Part shown: one piece after another, positions 10,751 to 18,885 of the stretch
How the letters are laid out: each line of letters starts with the position of its first letter
How positions within the stretch are numbered: the stretch's first letter is position 1
Assembly: GCF_036621135.1 (NCBI RefSeq)
Contig: NZ_JAZIBG010000009.1
Span: 186,001-250,000, forward strand
Source of the DNA: Aquincola agrisoli
Lineage (GTDB): Bacteria > Pseudomonadota > Gammaproteobacteria > Burkholderiales > Burkholderiaceae_C
Length of the DNA stretch: 64,000 nucleotides
Direction: 5' to 3'
The notes under the pieces: model-generated
Databases searched by the model: none
What the model saw: only the letters and a program-made list of their open reading frames with translations
Told to the model about the DNA's origin: nothing
Translations under genes and position numbers: made by a program

Positions 10751-11923
10751 GTGAGAAAGAAGACCACCCGGAGGGCATCGTCCCTTCTGTGCACGCTTGC
10801 GCTCGCCGGTATCGCCGTCGTCGCGGGCGCGTTCGCGCCGCCCGCCTGGGCGCACGACGGGCAGACCGACCGCTCGTGGCAAAGGATGCGCGGCCTGCCC
10901 GACTACACCGTCGACCCCGCCTGGCCGAAGCAGCTGCCCAACAACTGGATCCTCGGGCAGGTGGCCGGCGTCGCCGTCGACCGCTACGACAACGTCTGGG
11001 TGCTGCACCGGCCCCGCAGCAACACCGTCGACGAACTGGGCGCCGCCCAGACGCCTCCCCGGTCCGAATGCTGCTTCCCGGCGCCGCCGGTGCTGGTGTT
11101 CGACCGCGAGGGCAACGTCATCAATTCCTGGGGCGGCGACGGTCCGGGCTACAACTGGCCGGCCACCGAACACGGCATCTGGGTCGACAACCAGAACAAC
11201 GTCTGGATCGGCGGCAACGGCGCGGCGGACCGGCAGATCCTCAAGTTCACGTCCAGCGGCCGCTTCCTGATGCAGATCGGCCAGCCCTCCACCGACCCGC
11301 TAGACAGCCTGCGCACCGACATCCTCGGGCAGGTGGCCTCGCTGACGGTGGACGACCGCGCCAACGAGGTCTACCTCGCCGACGGCTACGGCAACAAGCG
11401 CGTGATCGTCTTCGATTCCCGCACCGGCGCCTTCAAGCGCCTGTGGGGCGCCTACGGCAACGCGCCGGTCGACACGCCGCCCGGTCCGTACGACCCGACG
11501 GCGCCGGTGGCCACGCAGTTCCGCAACCCGGTGCACTGCGTGCGCCTGTCGGACGACGGCTTCGTCTACGTCTGCGACCGCGTGAACAACCGGGTGCAGG
11601 TCTTCACCAAGGCCGGCCGGTTCCTGAAGGAGTTCTTCGTGCGGCCGGAGACGCGCGGCAACGGCTCGGTGTGGGACATCACCTTCTCGAACGACCGCAA
11701 CCAGCGCTACCTGCTGGTGATGGACGGCGAGAACAACGTGGTGTGGACGCTGGACCGCAGCAGCGGCGCGGTGCTGGACAAGCAGTTCCACAACGGCCGC
11801 AATGCCGGGCAGTTCCACTGGCTGCACCAGGCGGCGACCGACTCGCGCGGCAACCTCTACACCGGCGAGGTCGACACCTCCAAGCGGCTGCAGAAGTTCA
11901 CGCTGGACCGCGACCGCCGCTGA
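10751..11923 (+). CDS. secreted NHL-repeat beta-propeller protein
   Basis: A 390-residue exported protein. I chose the GTG at 10751 because AGGAG lies just upstream and it yields a clean signal peptide (MRKKTTRRASSLLCTLALAG, cleavage after AWA-H). The mature part contains repeated NHL-type strands such as VAVDRYDNVWVLHR, GIWVDNQNNVWIGGNG and YVCDRVNNRVQVFTKAGRF, forming a beta-propeller. Relatives are often labelled peptidyl-alpha-hydroxyglycine alpha-amidating lyase-like, but I see no basis for that activity here. A cysteine pair (ECCFPAPP) is notable. Its 3' end overlaps the convergent fdhD by 26 bases. Confidence 0.82.
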   Translation: MRKKTTRRASSLLCTLALAGIAVVAGAFAPPAWAHDGQTDRSWQRMRGLPDYTVDPAWPKQLPNNWILGQVAGVAVDRYDNVWVLHRPRSNTVDELGAAQTPPRSECCFPAPPVLVFDREGNVINSWGGDGPGYNWPATEHGIWVDNQNNVWIGGNGAADRQILKFTSSGRFLMQIGQPSTDPLDSLRTDILGQVASLTVDDRANEVYLADGYGNKRVIVFDSRTGAFKRLWGAYGNAPVDTPPGPYDPTAPVATQFRNPVHCVRLSDDGFVYVCDRVNNRVQVFTKAGRFLKEFFVRPETRGNGSVWDITFSNDRNQRYLLVMDGENNVVWTLDRSSGAVLDKQFHNGRNAGQFHWLHQAATDSRGNLYTGEVDTSKRLQKFTLDRDRR

Positions 11924-12761
11924 GCGCCGGCGCGCCGGCGTAGCGCACGGCCCGCTCGCCGCGGCAGAAGCCGTAGAGCGTGATGCCCGCCTCGCTCGCG
12001 ATGCGCACCGCGAGCGAGCTGGGCGCCGACACGGTGGCGAGCGTGGCGATGCCCACGCGCGCGCACTTGCGCACCAGCTCGTAGCTGGCGCGGCTCGACA
12101 TCACGACGAAGCCCGGCGTGCCGAGCTGCCGCGCCTGCGCGAGGCGGCCGATGAGCTTGTCGAGCGCGTTGTGGCGGCCCACGTCCTCCATCGCGAACTG
12201 CAGCGTGCCGTCGGGCAGGGCCCAGCCCGCGGCGTGGCAGCCGCCGGTCTGCGCATTGATGGGCTGGTGCGCCGCCAGCTGCGCCATCGCGCGCAACACG
12301 GCGGCCACCTCGACGGGCGGCGACGGCGGCAGCGGCGCAGGCGCCAGGTCGAGCGCGGCCAGGCTCTCCACGCCGCACAGGCCGCAGCCGGTGCGGCCCT
12401 CCATCGCGCGCCGGTGTTCCTTCAACCCCGCGAAGGCCTGCTGCGCGATGCGCAGCTCGACCTGGCAGCCCAGCGTGCCCGCCGTCACCTCGATCTCGTA
12501 GCACTGGGCGGCCGACGCGATCAGCCCTTCGGAGAGCGCGAAGCCCAGCGCCATCGCCGGCAGGTCGGCCGGCGTGGCCATCATCACCGCGTGCGACAGG
12601 CCATTGAAGCTGAGCGCGACCGGCACCTCGGCGGCGATGGCATCGGTGTCGTCGGCCGGCGGCCCGCCCTGCGCACGGCAGCGCTGCACCTCGACCGCCT
12701 GCACGGCCGGCGGCAGCGGCCGGCCGTCGTCGTCGGTGGGAGCGGCGACCGGTTCAGGCAT
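11898..12761 (-). CDS. fdhD: formate dehydrogenase sulfurtransferase FdhD
   Basis: A 287-residue FdhD. The hallmark cysteine motif GCGLCG is at residues 125-130, and NGLSHAVMMATPADLPAMALGF and EDVGRHNALDKLIG segments are characteristic (shown only in part). FdhD passes sulfur from the desulfurase IscS to the bis-MGD molybdenum cofactor, which is essential for formate dehydrogenase activity. It starts inside the end of the upstream oxidoreductase gene (8-base overlap at 12754-12761), so the two form an operon and the oxidoreductase is its likely client. The 3' end runs 26 bases into the convergent NHL gene. Confidence 0.95.
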   Translation of the reverse strand: MPEPVAAPTDDDGRPLPPAVQAVEVQRCRAQGGPPADDTDAIAAEVPVALSFNGLSHAVMMATPADLPAMALGFALSEGLIASAAQCYEIEVTAGTLGCQVELRIAQQAFAGLKEHRRAMEGRTGCGLCGVESLAALDLAPAPLPPSPPVEVAAVLRAMAQLAAHQPINAQTGGCHAAGWALPDGTLQFAMEDVGRHNALDKLIGRLAQARQLGTPGFVVMSSRASYELVRKCARVGIATLATVSAPSSLAVRIASEAGITLYGFCRGERAVRYAGAPALSGGRGPA

Positions 12762-15084
12762 CGGCCGGTGCCGCCTCGGCGGGCTGGGGCCGGCGTGCTG
12801 CCCGCGGCGTGGCGGCGTGCGGCGTCAGCACGACCGGCACGGCCTTGGAGGCGGGCGTGCGCGCGCCCTGCGCGTGGTGGGCCAGGGCCACCAGCGGGTT
12901 GGTTTCGGGGTAGTAGCCGGCCAGGCAGCCGCGAGGGAGGTCGTAGTCCACCAGCAGGAAGCGTTCGATGCGTCGGCTGTCATCGTCGCCGAACACGCTG
13001 GTGATGTCCACCCAGCCGGCCTGCGGCAGGCCGAGCTCGCGCCGGTCGTCCGGGTGGATGAAGACCACGCGCCGCTGGCCGAACACGCCGCGGTAGCGGT
13101 CGTCCAGGCCGTAGACGGTGGTGTTGTACTGGTCGTGCGAGCGGACGGTGGCGAGGGTGAACACCTTGCGCCCTGCCGCGGGAGGTGCGGCCGGCGGCAA
13201 GGCCTGCACGCTGAACTGCGCCTTGCCGCTGGCCGTCTCCCACCGGCGTTCGGCCGCAGCGTTGGGCAGCCGGAAGCCGCCCGGCACGCGCACCCGCGCG
13301 TTGAAGCCGGCGAAGTCGTCGAACACCCGTGCGATGAGGTCGCGGATGCGGTCGTAGTCGCCCGCCAGGTCGATCCAGGGCACGCGGCTGGACGGCAGCG
13401 CGGCGGCCGCCATGCGCGCGACGATCATCGGCTCCGACAGCAGGTGCGGCGACGCCGGCGTGTTCACGCCCGTCGACAGGTGGACCATGCTCATCGAATC
13501 CTCCACCGTCACGCCCTGCGGCCCCGTGGCCTGCAGGTCGACCTCGGTGCGGCCCAGGCAGGGCAGGATCAGCGCCTCCCGCCCGTGCACGAGGTGGCTG
13601 CGGTTCAGCTTGGTCGACACCTGCACCGTCAATGCGCAGCGCCGCAGCGCGGCGGCGGTCACGTGGGTGTCGGGCGCCGCGGCGGCGAAGTTGCCGCCCA
13701 TGCCGATGAACACCTTGGCCTCGCCGCGGGCCATCGCCTCGATCGCCGCGAGCGTGTCGTGGCCCGCCCGGCGCGGCGGCTCGAAGCCGAACACGTCGCG
13801 CAGCCGGTCGAGGAACGCCGCGGTCGGCCGCTCGTCGATGCCCATGGTGCGGTCGCCCTGCACGTTGCTGTGCCCGCGCACCGGGCAGGCGCCGGCGCCG
13901 GGCTTGCCGACCTGCCCGCGCAACAGCAGCAGGCTGCAGATCATGCGCACCGCGGCCACCGCCTGGGGATGCTGGGTGATGCCCATGCCCCAGCAGACGA
14001 TCGCGCGCTCGGCGCCGGCATACACCGCGGCGGCGGCGTGCAGCTGCGCCAGCGTGAGGCCGCAGGCCTCGACGATCGCTTCCCAGGGCTCGGCGCGGAG
14101 ATCGGCCTCGAAGGCCGCCAGCCCCTCCGTGTGCTGCGCGAGGAACGCGACGTCGAGCACCCGCGGCGCGCCGCACGCCTGCGCGGCGTCGTCCAGCTCG
14201 AACAGGCGCTTGCACAGCCCCTTCAGCACGGCGAGGTCGCCGCCGATGCGCACCTGGTGGTAGGCGCTGCTGATCGGCGTGGCGCCCCCCGTGGCCATCT
14301 CCAACGGGCTCTGCGGATCGGCGAAGCGCTCGAGCCCGCGCTCGCGCAGCGGGTTGAAGCTGACGATGCGGGCGCCGCGGCGCGCGGCCTCGCGCAGCTC
14401 GCCGAGCATGCGCGGATGGTTGGTGCCGGGGTTCTGCCCGAAGATGAAGATGGCGTCCGCCAGCCCGAAATCGTGCAGCGCCACCGTCCCCTTGCCCACG
14501 CCCAGGCTCGCCTTCATGCCCAGGCCGCTGGGCTCGTGGCACATGTTCGAGCAGTCGGGGAAGTTGTTGGTGCCGAACGCCCGCGCAAAGAGCTGGTAAA
14601 GGAAGGCCGCCTCGTTGCTCGTGCGGCCCGAGGTGTAGAACACCGCCTGGTCCGGGTGGTCGAGCGCCTGCAGGTGCCGGGCGATGCGCGCGAAGGCCTC
14701 GTCCCAGGCGATCGGGCGGTAGCGGTCGGCGGCGGCGTCGTAGGCCATCGGATGCGTCAGGCGCCCGAGCGCTTCGAGCCGGTGGTCGCTCCAGGTGGCG
14801 AGCTCGGCCACCGTGTGGCTGCCGACGAGCTCGGGCGTGGCGCGGTCTGCGGTGATCTCGGCCGCCACCGCCTTCACGCCGTTCTCGCAGAAATCCACCG
14901 TGCGCGAGTTGCTGTCGGGCCACGCGCAGCCGGGGCAGTCGAAGCCGCCGGGTTGGTTGGCGGACAGCAGCGTGCGCGGCCCTTTCAGCGCGATGCGGTG
15001 CTGGCGCAGCTGGTGCGCCACGCTGCGCAAGGCGCCCCAGCCGCCAGCGGGGCCCTTGTAGAACTCGATCCGTTGTTCGCTCAT
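12754..15084 (-). CDS. FdhF/YdeP-family molybdopterin oxidoreductase
   Basis: A 776-residue bis-MGD oxidoreductase alpha subunit. It has an N-terminal cysteine group (FDCPGCAWPD, Cys50 and Cys53, and Cys66) smaller than the four-cysteine iron-sulfur site of classical formate dehydrogenases, and the molybdenum-ligand region SNMCHEPSG with Cys182 where FdhF has selenocysteine. C-terminal molydopterin dinucleotide-binding segments (RSHDQYNTTVYGLDDRYRG, shortened) are present. This matches the FdhF/YdeP family, linked in E. coli to acid resistance, with substrate unproven. I chose the ATG at 15084 (MSEQRIEF). Coupling to fdhD supports a formate-dehydrogenase-like cofactor requirement. Confidence 0.9.
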   Translation of the reverse strand: MSEQRIEFYKGPAGGWGALRSVAHQLRQHRIALKGPRTLLSANQPGGFDCPGCAWPDSNSRTVDFCENGVKAVAAEITADRATPELVGSHTVAELATWSDHRLEALGRLTHPMAYDAAADRYRPIAWDEAFARIARHLQALDHPDQAVFYTSGRTSNEAAFLYQLFARAFGTNNFPDCSNMCHEPSGLGMKASLGVGKGTVALHDFGLADAIFIFGQNPGTNHPRMLGELREAARRGARIVSFNPLRERGLERFADPQSPLEMATGGATPISSAYHQVRIGGDLAVLKGLCKRLFELDDAAQACGAPRVLDVAFLAQHTEGLAAFEADLRAEPWEAIVEACGLTLAQLHAAAAVYAGAERAIVCWGMGITQHPQAVAAVRMICSLLLLRGQVGKPGAGACPVRGHSNVQGDRTMGIDERPTAAFLDRLRDVFGFEPPRRAGHDTLAAIEAMARGEAKVFIGMGGNFAAAAPDTHVTAAALRRCALTVQVSTKLNRSHLVHGREALILPCLGRTEVDLQATGPQGVTVEDSMSMVHLSTGVNTPASPHLLSEPMIVARMAAAALPSSRVPWIDLAGDYDRIRDLIARVFDDFAGFNARVRVPGGFRLPNAAAERRWETASGKAQFSVQALPPAAPPAAGRKVFTLATVRSHDQYNTTVYGLDDRYRGVFGQRRVVFIHPDDRRELGLPQAGWVDITSVFGDDDSRRIERFLLVDYDLPRGCLAGYYPETNPLVALAHHAQGARTPASKAVPVVLTPHAATPRAARRPQPAEAAPADA

Positions 15085-15196
15085 ATATGCACTGTGCAGC
15101 ACATGAAAATCGAAGCCCGGACTCTAGGGTTTGCCACTAGTTTTCTCAATGGGGCGGTGCCTGCACTCCCATTATGCTTATGTGAGCATATATAGC
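15079..15196 (+). promoter_or_regulatory. divergent control region with GCATATAT repeats
   Basis: The oxidoreductase and the regulator gene are divergent. GCATATATGAGC on the minus strand at 15079-15090 covers the oxidoreductase start codon, and GCATATATAGC on the plus strand at 15186-15196 lies 20 bases before the regulator start. An additional inverted repeat TATGCT/AGCATA spans 15173-15190. These AT-rich sites stand out from the GC-rich surroundings and are candidate operators for the ModE-like regulator. Confidence 0.45.
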
Positions 15197-15215
15197 CCTT
15201 TGCCCCCCGCCGCCC

Positions 15216-16301
15216 ATGCTGCATGTCTCGATCCAGCCGCAATGGCACATCCGCAACGCCACCGGCCAGGCGCTGCCCGTCAAGGTGCTGGCACTGCTGT
15301 CGCTGGTCGAGGACCACGGCAGCCTCTCGGCCGCCTGCACGCAGGAGGGCGGCTCGTACCGCCATGCCTGGAAGCTCCTGCGCGAAGCCGAGGCCGTGCT
15401 GGGCGCTCCGCTGCTGGCGATGCAGCGGGGCAAGGGCTCGGTGCTGACGCCGCTGGCGCGTGCGCTCGTGTGGGCCGACCGCCGCGTCGGTGCCCGGCTG
15501 TCCCCGGTGCTCGAAAGCCTGGCCTCGGAGCTGGAGGCCGAGCTGCACACGCTGCTGGCATCCAACGGCACCACGCTGCGGCTCTTCGCGAGCCACGGCT
15601 TCGCGGTGGAGGCGCTGGCGCACCAGCTGGAGGCGGCGCAGCTGCCGCTGGAGCTGAAGTACTGCAACACCGAGCAGGCCGCCGCGGCCGTGCACGGCGG
15701 CAGCTGCGACGTCGCCGGGCTGCACCTGCCGCTGGGGCCGCTGGGCGCCAAGGTGCTCGCGCACCATGCCCGCTGGCTGCGCGGCGACATGCGCGCCATC
15801 CACCTCGTGGTGCGCCGGCAGGGGCTGATGGTGGCCGCCGGCAACCCGAAGAAGGTCTATGCGGTGGACGACCTCGCCCGGCCCGGCCTGCGCTTCATCA
15901 ACCGGGAGCGCGGCTCGGGCACGCGGCTGCTGCTGGAGCTGCTGCTCGCGCAGCGCGGGCTCGACGGCGCCGCCGTGGCGGGCTACGAGCAGGGCGAACA
16001 CACCCACGCGGCGGTGGCCGCCTACGTCGCCAGCGGCATGGCCGACGTGGCCTTCGGCGTGGAGACCGCTGCGCGGCGCTTCGGGCTGGAGTTCATCCCC
16101 GTGCAGGCCGAGCGCTACTTCCTCGCCTGCAAGCCGGCCGCGCTGCAGGCGCCGCTGCTGCAGGCGCTGCTGGCGGTGGTGCGCAGCGACGCCTTCCGCG
16201 CCGCGGTGGAGCAGCTGCCGGGCTACGAGCCCGATGCCTGCGGCAACGTGACGTCGCTGGACGACGCCCTCGTCACGACGATGCCCCGCGGAACGGGCTG
16301 A
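15216..16301 (+). CDS. ModE-like HTH regulator fused to periplasmic-binding-protein-like domain
   Basis: A 361-residue regulator. Residues 1-80 form a ModE/LysR-type winged helix-turn-helix (for example GGSYRHAWKLLREAEAVLGA, with QRGKGSVLTPLARALVWADR style wing sequences). From about residue 110 to 340 lies a type 2 periplasmic-binding-protein-like domain (GDMRAIHLVVRRQGLMV, NRERGSGTRLLLELLL), related to molybdate/tungstate-binding modules. Such one-component regulators sense an oxyanion or a related ligand. Divergence from a molybdopterin enzyme operon makes control of that operon by molybdate, tungstate or formate-linked signals a reasonable inference. The ligand is unproven. Confidence 0.82.
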   Translation: MLHVSIQPQWHIRNATGQALPVKVLALLSLVEDHGSLSAACTQEGGSYRHAWKLLREAEAVLGAPLLAMQRGKGSVLTPLARALVWADRRVGARLSPVLESLASELEAELHTLLASNGTTLRLFASHGFAVEALAHQLEAAQLPLELKYCNTEQAAAAVHGGSCDVAGLHLPLGPLGAKVLAHHARWLRGDMRAIHLVVRRQGLMVAAGNPKKVYAVDDLARPGLRFINRERGSGTRLLLELLLAQRGLDGAAVAGYEQGEHTHAAVAAYVASGMADVAFGVETAARRFGLEFIPVQAERYFLACKPAALQAPLLQALLAVVRSDAFRAAVEQLPGYEPDACGNVTSLDDALVTTMPRGTG

Positions 16302-16398
16302 GCATGCACAACACGATGGACCGGATGCACAAGCCGTATCGGTGGCCGGCCCGTTTTTCGCATCTACTGCTTCGCCTTTCACAACGAGGAGAGCGTGC

Positions 16399-17499
16399 AT
16401 GAAGCTTGTCCATCTCACCCGCCGCGCCGCGTGCGTCCTGCTGCTGTCGGCCGCCGGCGGCCTTGCGGCCGGCCCGGCGCTGGCCCAGACCCCGCCCCCT
16501 GGCGCCGCCAAGCCCACGGTGGTCATCGTCGCCACCGGCGGCACCATCGCCGGGGCCGGCGCGTCGGCCCTCAACAGCGCCACCTACCAGGCGGCCAAGG
16601 TGCCGGTCGACCAGCTCATCGCCGGGCTGCCGGAGCTGTCCAGCGTCGCCAACGTGCGCGGGGAGCAGGCCTTCCAGATCGCCTCGGAGAGCTTCACCAA
16701 CGACAAGCTCGTCACGCTCGGCAAGCGGGTGTCGACGCTGCTGAAGGACCCCGCGGTGAGCGGCGTGGTGGTCACCCACGGCACCGACACGCTGGAGGAG
16801 ACCTCGTTCTTCCTGAACCTGGTGGTCCGCACCGACAAGCCCATCGTCGTCGTCGGCTCGATGCGGCCGGGCAGCGCGATGTCGGCCGACGGCATGCTCA
16901 ACCTCTACGACGCGGTGGTGCTCGCCGCCTCGCCCAGCGCCAAGGGCAAGGGCGTGCTGGTGGCGATGAACGACGACATCCTGTCGGGCCGCGACGCGAG
17001 CAAGCGCGTCAACATCAAGACCAGCGCGTTCTCCAGCCCCTGGGGGCCGCTGGGCATGGTGGTCGAGGGCAAGACCTACTGGTTCCGCACGCTGGCCAAG
17101 CGCCACACCGCCGGCTCCGAGTTCAACATCGACGAGATCGAGGCGCTGCCGGAAGTGGCCATCGTCTACGGCTCCGGCAGCATGAACCCGGCGCTGTACG
17201 ACGCCGCCGTGCAGGGCGGCGCCAAGGCGATCGTGCACGCCGGCACCGGCAACGGCTCGGTGCCGAACTACGCGGTCGACAAGCTCAAGGCCATCCGCGA
17301 CAAGGGCGTGATGATCGTGCGCTCGACGCGGGTCGGCGAAGGCGGCTTCGTGCTGCGCAACGCGGAGCAGCCCGACGACAAGTACGACTGGGTCGTCGCG
17401 CACGACCTGAACCCGCAGAAGGCCAAGATCCTGGCCGCGGTCGCGCTGACCCGGCCGCAAACCACTGCGGAGCTGCAGCGGATCTTCTGGGAGTACTGA
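16399..17499 (+). CDS. type II (periplasmic) L-asparaginase
   Basis: A 366-residue asparaginase with a signal peptide (MKLVHLTRRAACVLLLSAAG, cleavage after ALAQ). The two catalytic threonine motifs are present: VATGGTIAGAG (Thr49) and VVTHGTDTLEET, followed by the PIVVVGSMRPGSAMSADG segment, and the C-terminal FWEY that closes many family members. It hydrolyses periplasmic L-asparagine, and often glutamine, to release ammonia. The ATG at 16399 has a good GAGGAG site; an upstream in-frame start at 16342 would spoil the signal peptide. Its context near urea and biuret genes fits nitrogen scavenging. Confidence 0.93.
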   Translation: MKLVHLTRRAACVLLLSAAGGLAAGPALAQTPPPGAAKPTVVIVATGGTIAGAGASALNSATYQAAKVPVDQLIAGLPELSSVANVRGEQAFQIASESFTNDKLVTLGKRVSTLLKDPAVSGVVVTHGTDTLEETSFFLNLVVRTDKPIVVVGSMRPGSAMSADGMLNLYDAVVLAASPSAKGKGVLVAMNDDILSGRDASKRVNIKTSAFSSPWGPLGMVVEGKTYWFRTLAKRHTAGSEFNIDEIEALPEVAIVYGSGSMNPALYDAAVQGGAKAIVHAGTGNGSVPNYAVDKLKAIRDKGVMIVRSTRVGEGGFVLRNAEQPDDKYDWVVAHDLNPQKAKILAAVALTRPQTTAELQRIFWEY

Positions 17500-17506
17500 G
17501 CGCACT

Positions 17507-17530
17507 GCCGCGGGCCGGCCGGCCCGCGGC
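17507..17530. terminator. perfect 24-bp palindrome between convergent genes
   Basis: GCCGCGGGCCGG followed directly by its exact complement CCGGCCCGCGGC lies eight bases after the asparaginase stop and twelve before the stop of the convergent small gene. It is a likely bidirectional terminator structure, although it lacks T-runs and has no loop spacer. Confidence 0.5.
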
Positions 17531-17541
17531 GGCCGGGCGCG

Positions 17542-17823
17542 TCAGGCGTCCGGGCCCCGGCGGCGCATGGCGACGAAGCCGACGGCACCCATGCCGCCGA
17601 GCAGCAACGCCAGGTCGGACGCGGCGACGCCCTCGGCGCGCGCCTCGGCCGGCGCGGCCACCGCGTGCGCGGGCTCCCCGGCCAGCGCGGGCAGGCCGTG
17701 CGCCACCACGACGGCCCGCGTCTCCGCGGGCGCCGGCTCCAGCGCGGCGTGCGCGGCACCCGCGGCCCCCAACGCGGCCAGCGTCCACAAGCCGCGCGCG
17801 ACGATCTTCAGCTTACCGGTCAT
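17542..17823 (-). CDS. small exported protein with PEP-CTERM-like tail lacking the PEP motif
   Basis: A 93-residue protein starting at the ATG at 17823, preceded by a strong AGGGGGAA ribosome binding site. Residues 1-27 are a signal peptide (cleavage after AHA). The middle is alanine/proline rich. Residues 70-89 read DLALLLGGMGAVGFVAMRRR, the hydrophobic helix plus arginine cluster seen in PEP-CTERM proteins that are sorted by exosortase, but the usual Pro-Glu-Pro before the helix is replaced by AAS. Either it is a degenerate or variant sorting signal or a simple C-terminal membrane anchor. No exosortase gene is in the window. Confidence 0.65.
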   Translation of the reverse strand: MTGKLKIVARGLWTLAALGAAGAAHAALEPAPAETRAVVVAHGLPALAGEPAHAVAAPAEARAEGVAASDLALLLGGMGAVGFVAMRRRGPDA

Positions 17824-18027
17824 CACATTCCCCCTGAACGGCATACGACGGACAAACCCGCCAGGGCCCGGTCTGCTGCCGGCCTCCTGCAGGTACGGTA
17901 CGCCACCCTAAGCAACTTTCGTGACAGGATTGCTGCACCGCAACAGAGCGCGGACTATAGGCCGTTGCGGGGCCGCCACGCAGCGCACCGGGTAGAGTGC
18001 CGGCCCTTTCGCGCTGTTTCTTCTGCC

Positions 18028-18858
18028 ATGGGCTGGACAGGCCACCTGCAACTGCACTACACCCGCGACGGCGAGCGCACGGTGGCGCTCGACCGCCACG
18101 AGGGCCCGCTGCGCGTGCTGCAGCGCCTCTACCCCGAAGGCCCGGCCGTGTGCCACCACGTGCTGGTGCACCCGCCGGGCGGCGTCGTCGGGGGCGACGT
18201 GCTGCGGCTGGATGCGCGGCTGGAGCCCGGCACGCATGCACTGATCACCACGCCCGGGGCCACGCGCTTCTACCGCAGCGCCGGCGAGCCGGCCCTGCAA
18301 TCATGCGACTGCCGGGTCGAGGCCGGCGCACGCCTGGAATGGCTGCCGCTCGAAGCCATCGCCTACAGCGGCTGCGAGGCCGAGAACCGCATGCGGTTCG
18401 ACCTGGCGCCCGGCGGCGAGATGATGGGCTGGGACGTGCTGGCGCTCGGCCTGCCGGCCACCGGCGCGGCCTTCGCGCACGGGCGTTTCCGGCAGCACCT
18501 GGAACTGCCCGGCCGCTGGCTGGAACGCGCGACGATCGCCGCCGCCGACGCCGCGCTGCTCGATTCGCCGCTGGGCCTGGCGGGCCGGCGCGTGATGGCG
18601 ACCCTGTGGTTCGCGGCGGGCGAGCCGCTGGCCGCCGCCCGGCGGGATGCCTTGCTCGACGCTGCACGGCAGGTCTGCGAAGGCCACGCCGCAGCCTGCC
18701 CCGCCGGCGCCAGCGCGCCGCAGCCGGAGGTGGTGGTGCTGCGGGTGCTGGCCGGCCGGGTCGAGCCCGCGTTGAACCTGCTCACCGCGGTATGGGCCGC
18801 CTGGCGCGGTGCCGCCTGGCAGATGCCGGCGCCGCTGCCGCGCATCTGGCGCACCTGA
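18028..18858 (+). CDS. ureD: urease accessory protein UreD
   Basis: A 276-residue UreD (UreH), the chaperone that binds apo-urease and with UreF and UreG inserts nickel. Typical segments include HHVLVHPPGGVVGGDVLRLD, the LITTPGATRFYRS block and EWLPLEAIAYSG. The ATG at 18028 is the conserved start (MGWTGHLQLHY). In Burkholderiales ureD normally heads ureDABC-EFG and lies just after urtABCDE. Here it is followed by a convergent glucokinase gene, no other urease gene is in the window, and urtABCDE lies 3.2 kb away pointing toward it. The partners must be elsewhere, or this copy is stranded. Confidence 0.93.
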   Translation: MGWTGHLQLHYTRDGERTVALDRHEGPLRVLQRLYPEGPAVCHHVLVHPPGGVVGGDVLRLDARLEPGTHALITTPGATRFYRSAGEPALQSCDCRVEAGARLEWLPLEAIAYSGCEAENRMRFDLAPGGEMMGWDVLALGLPATGAAFAHGRFRQHLELPGRWLERATIAAADAALLDSPLGLAGRRVMATLWFAAGEPLAAARRDALLDAARQVCEGHAAACPAGASAPQPEVVVLRVLAGRVEPALNLLTAVWAAWRGAAWQMPAPLPRIWRT

Positions 18859-18885
18859 CGCGCGCCGGCCCGGCCGCCGCCCCCA

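Noticed and set aside
12574..15195. 873-codon plus-strand frame
   Set aside because: It is antisense to the molybdopterin oxidoreductase, which has clear motifs and operon overlap with fdhD.
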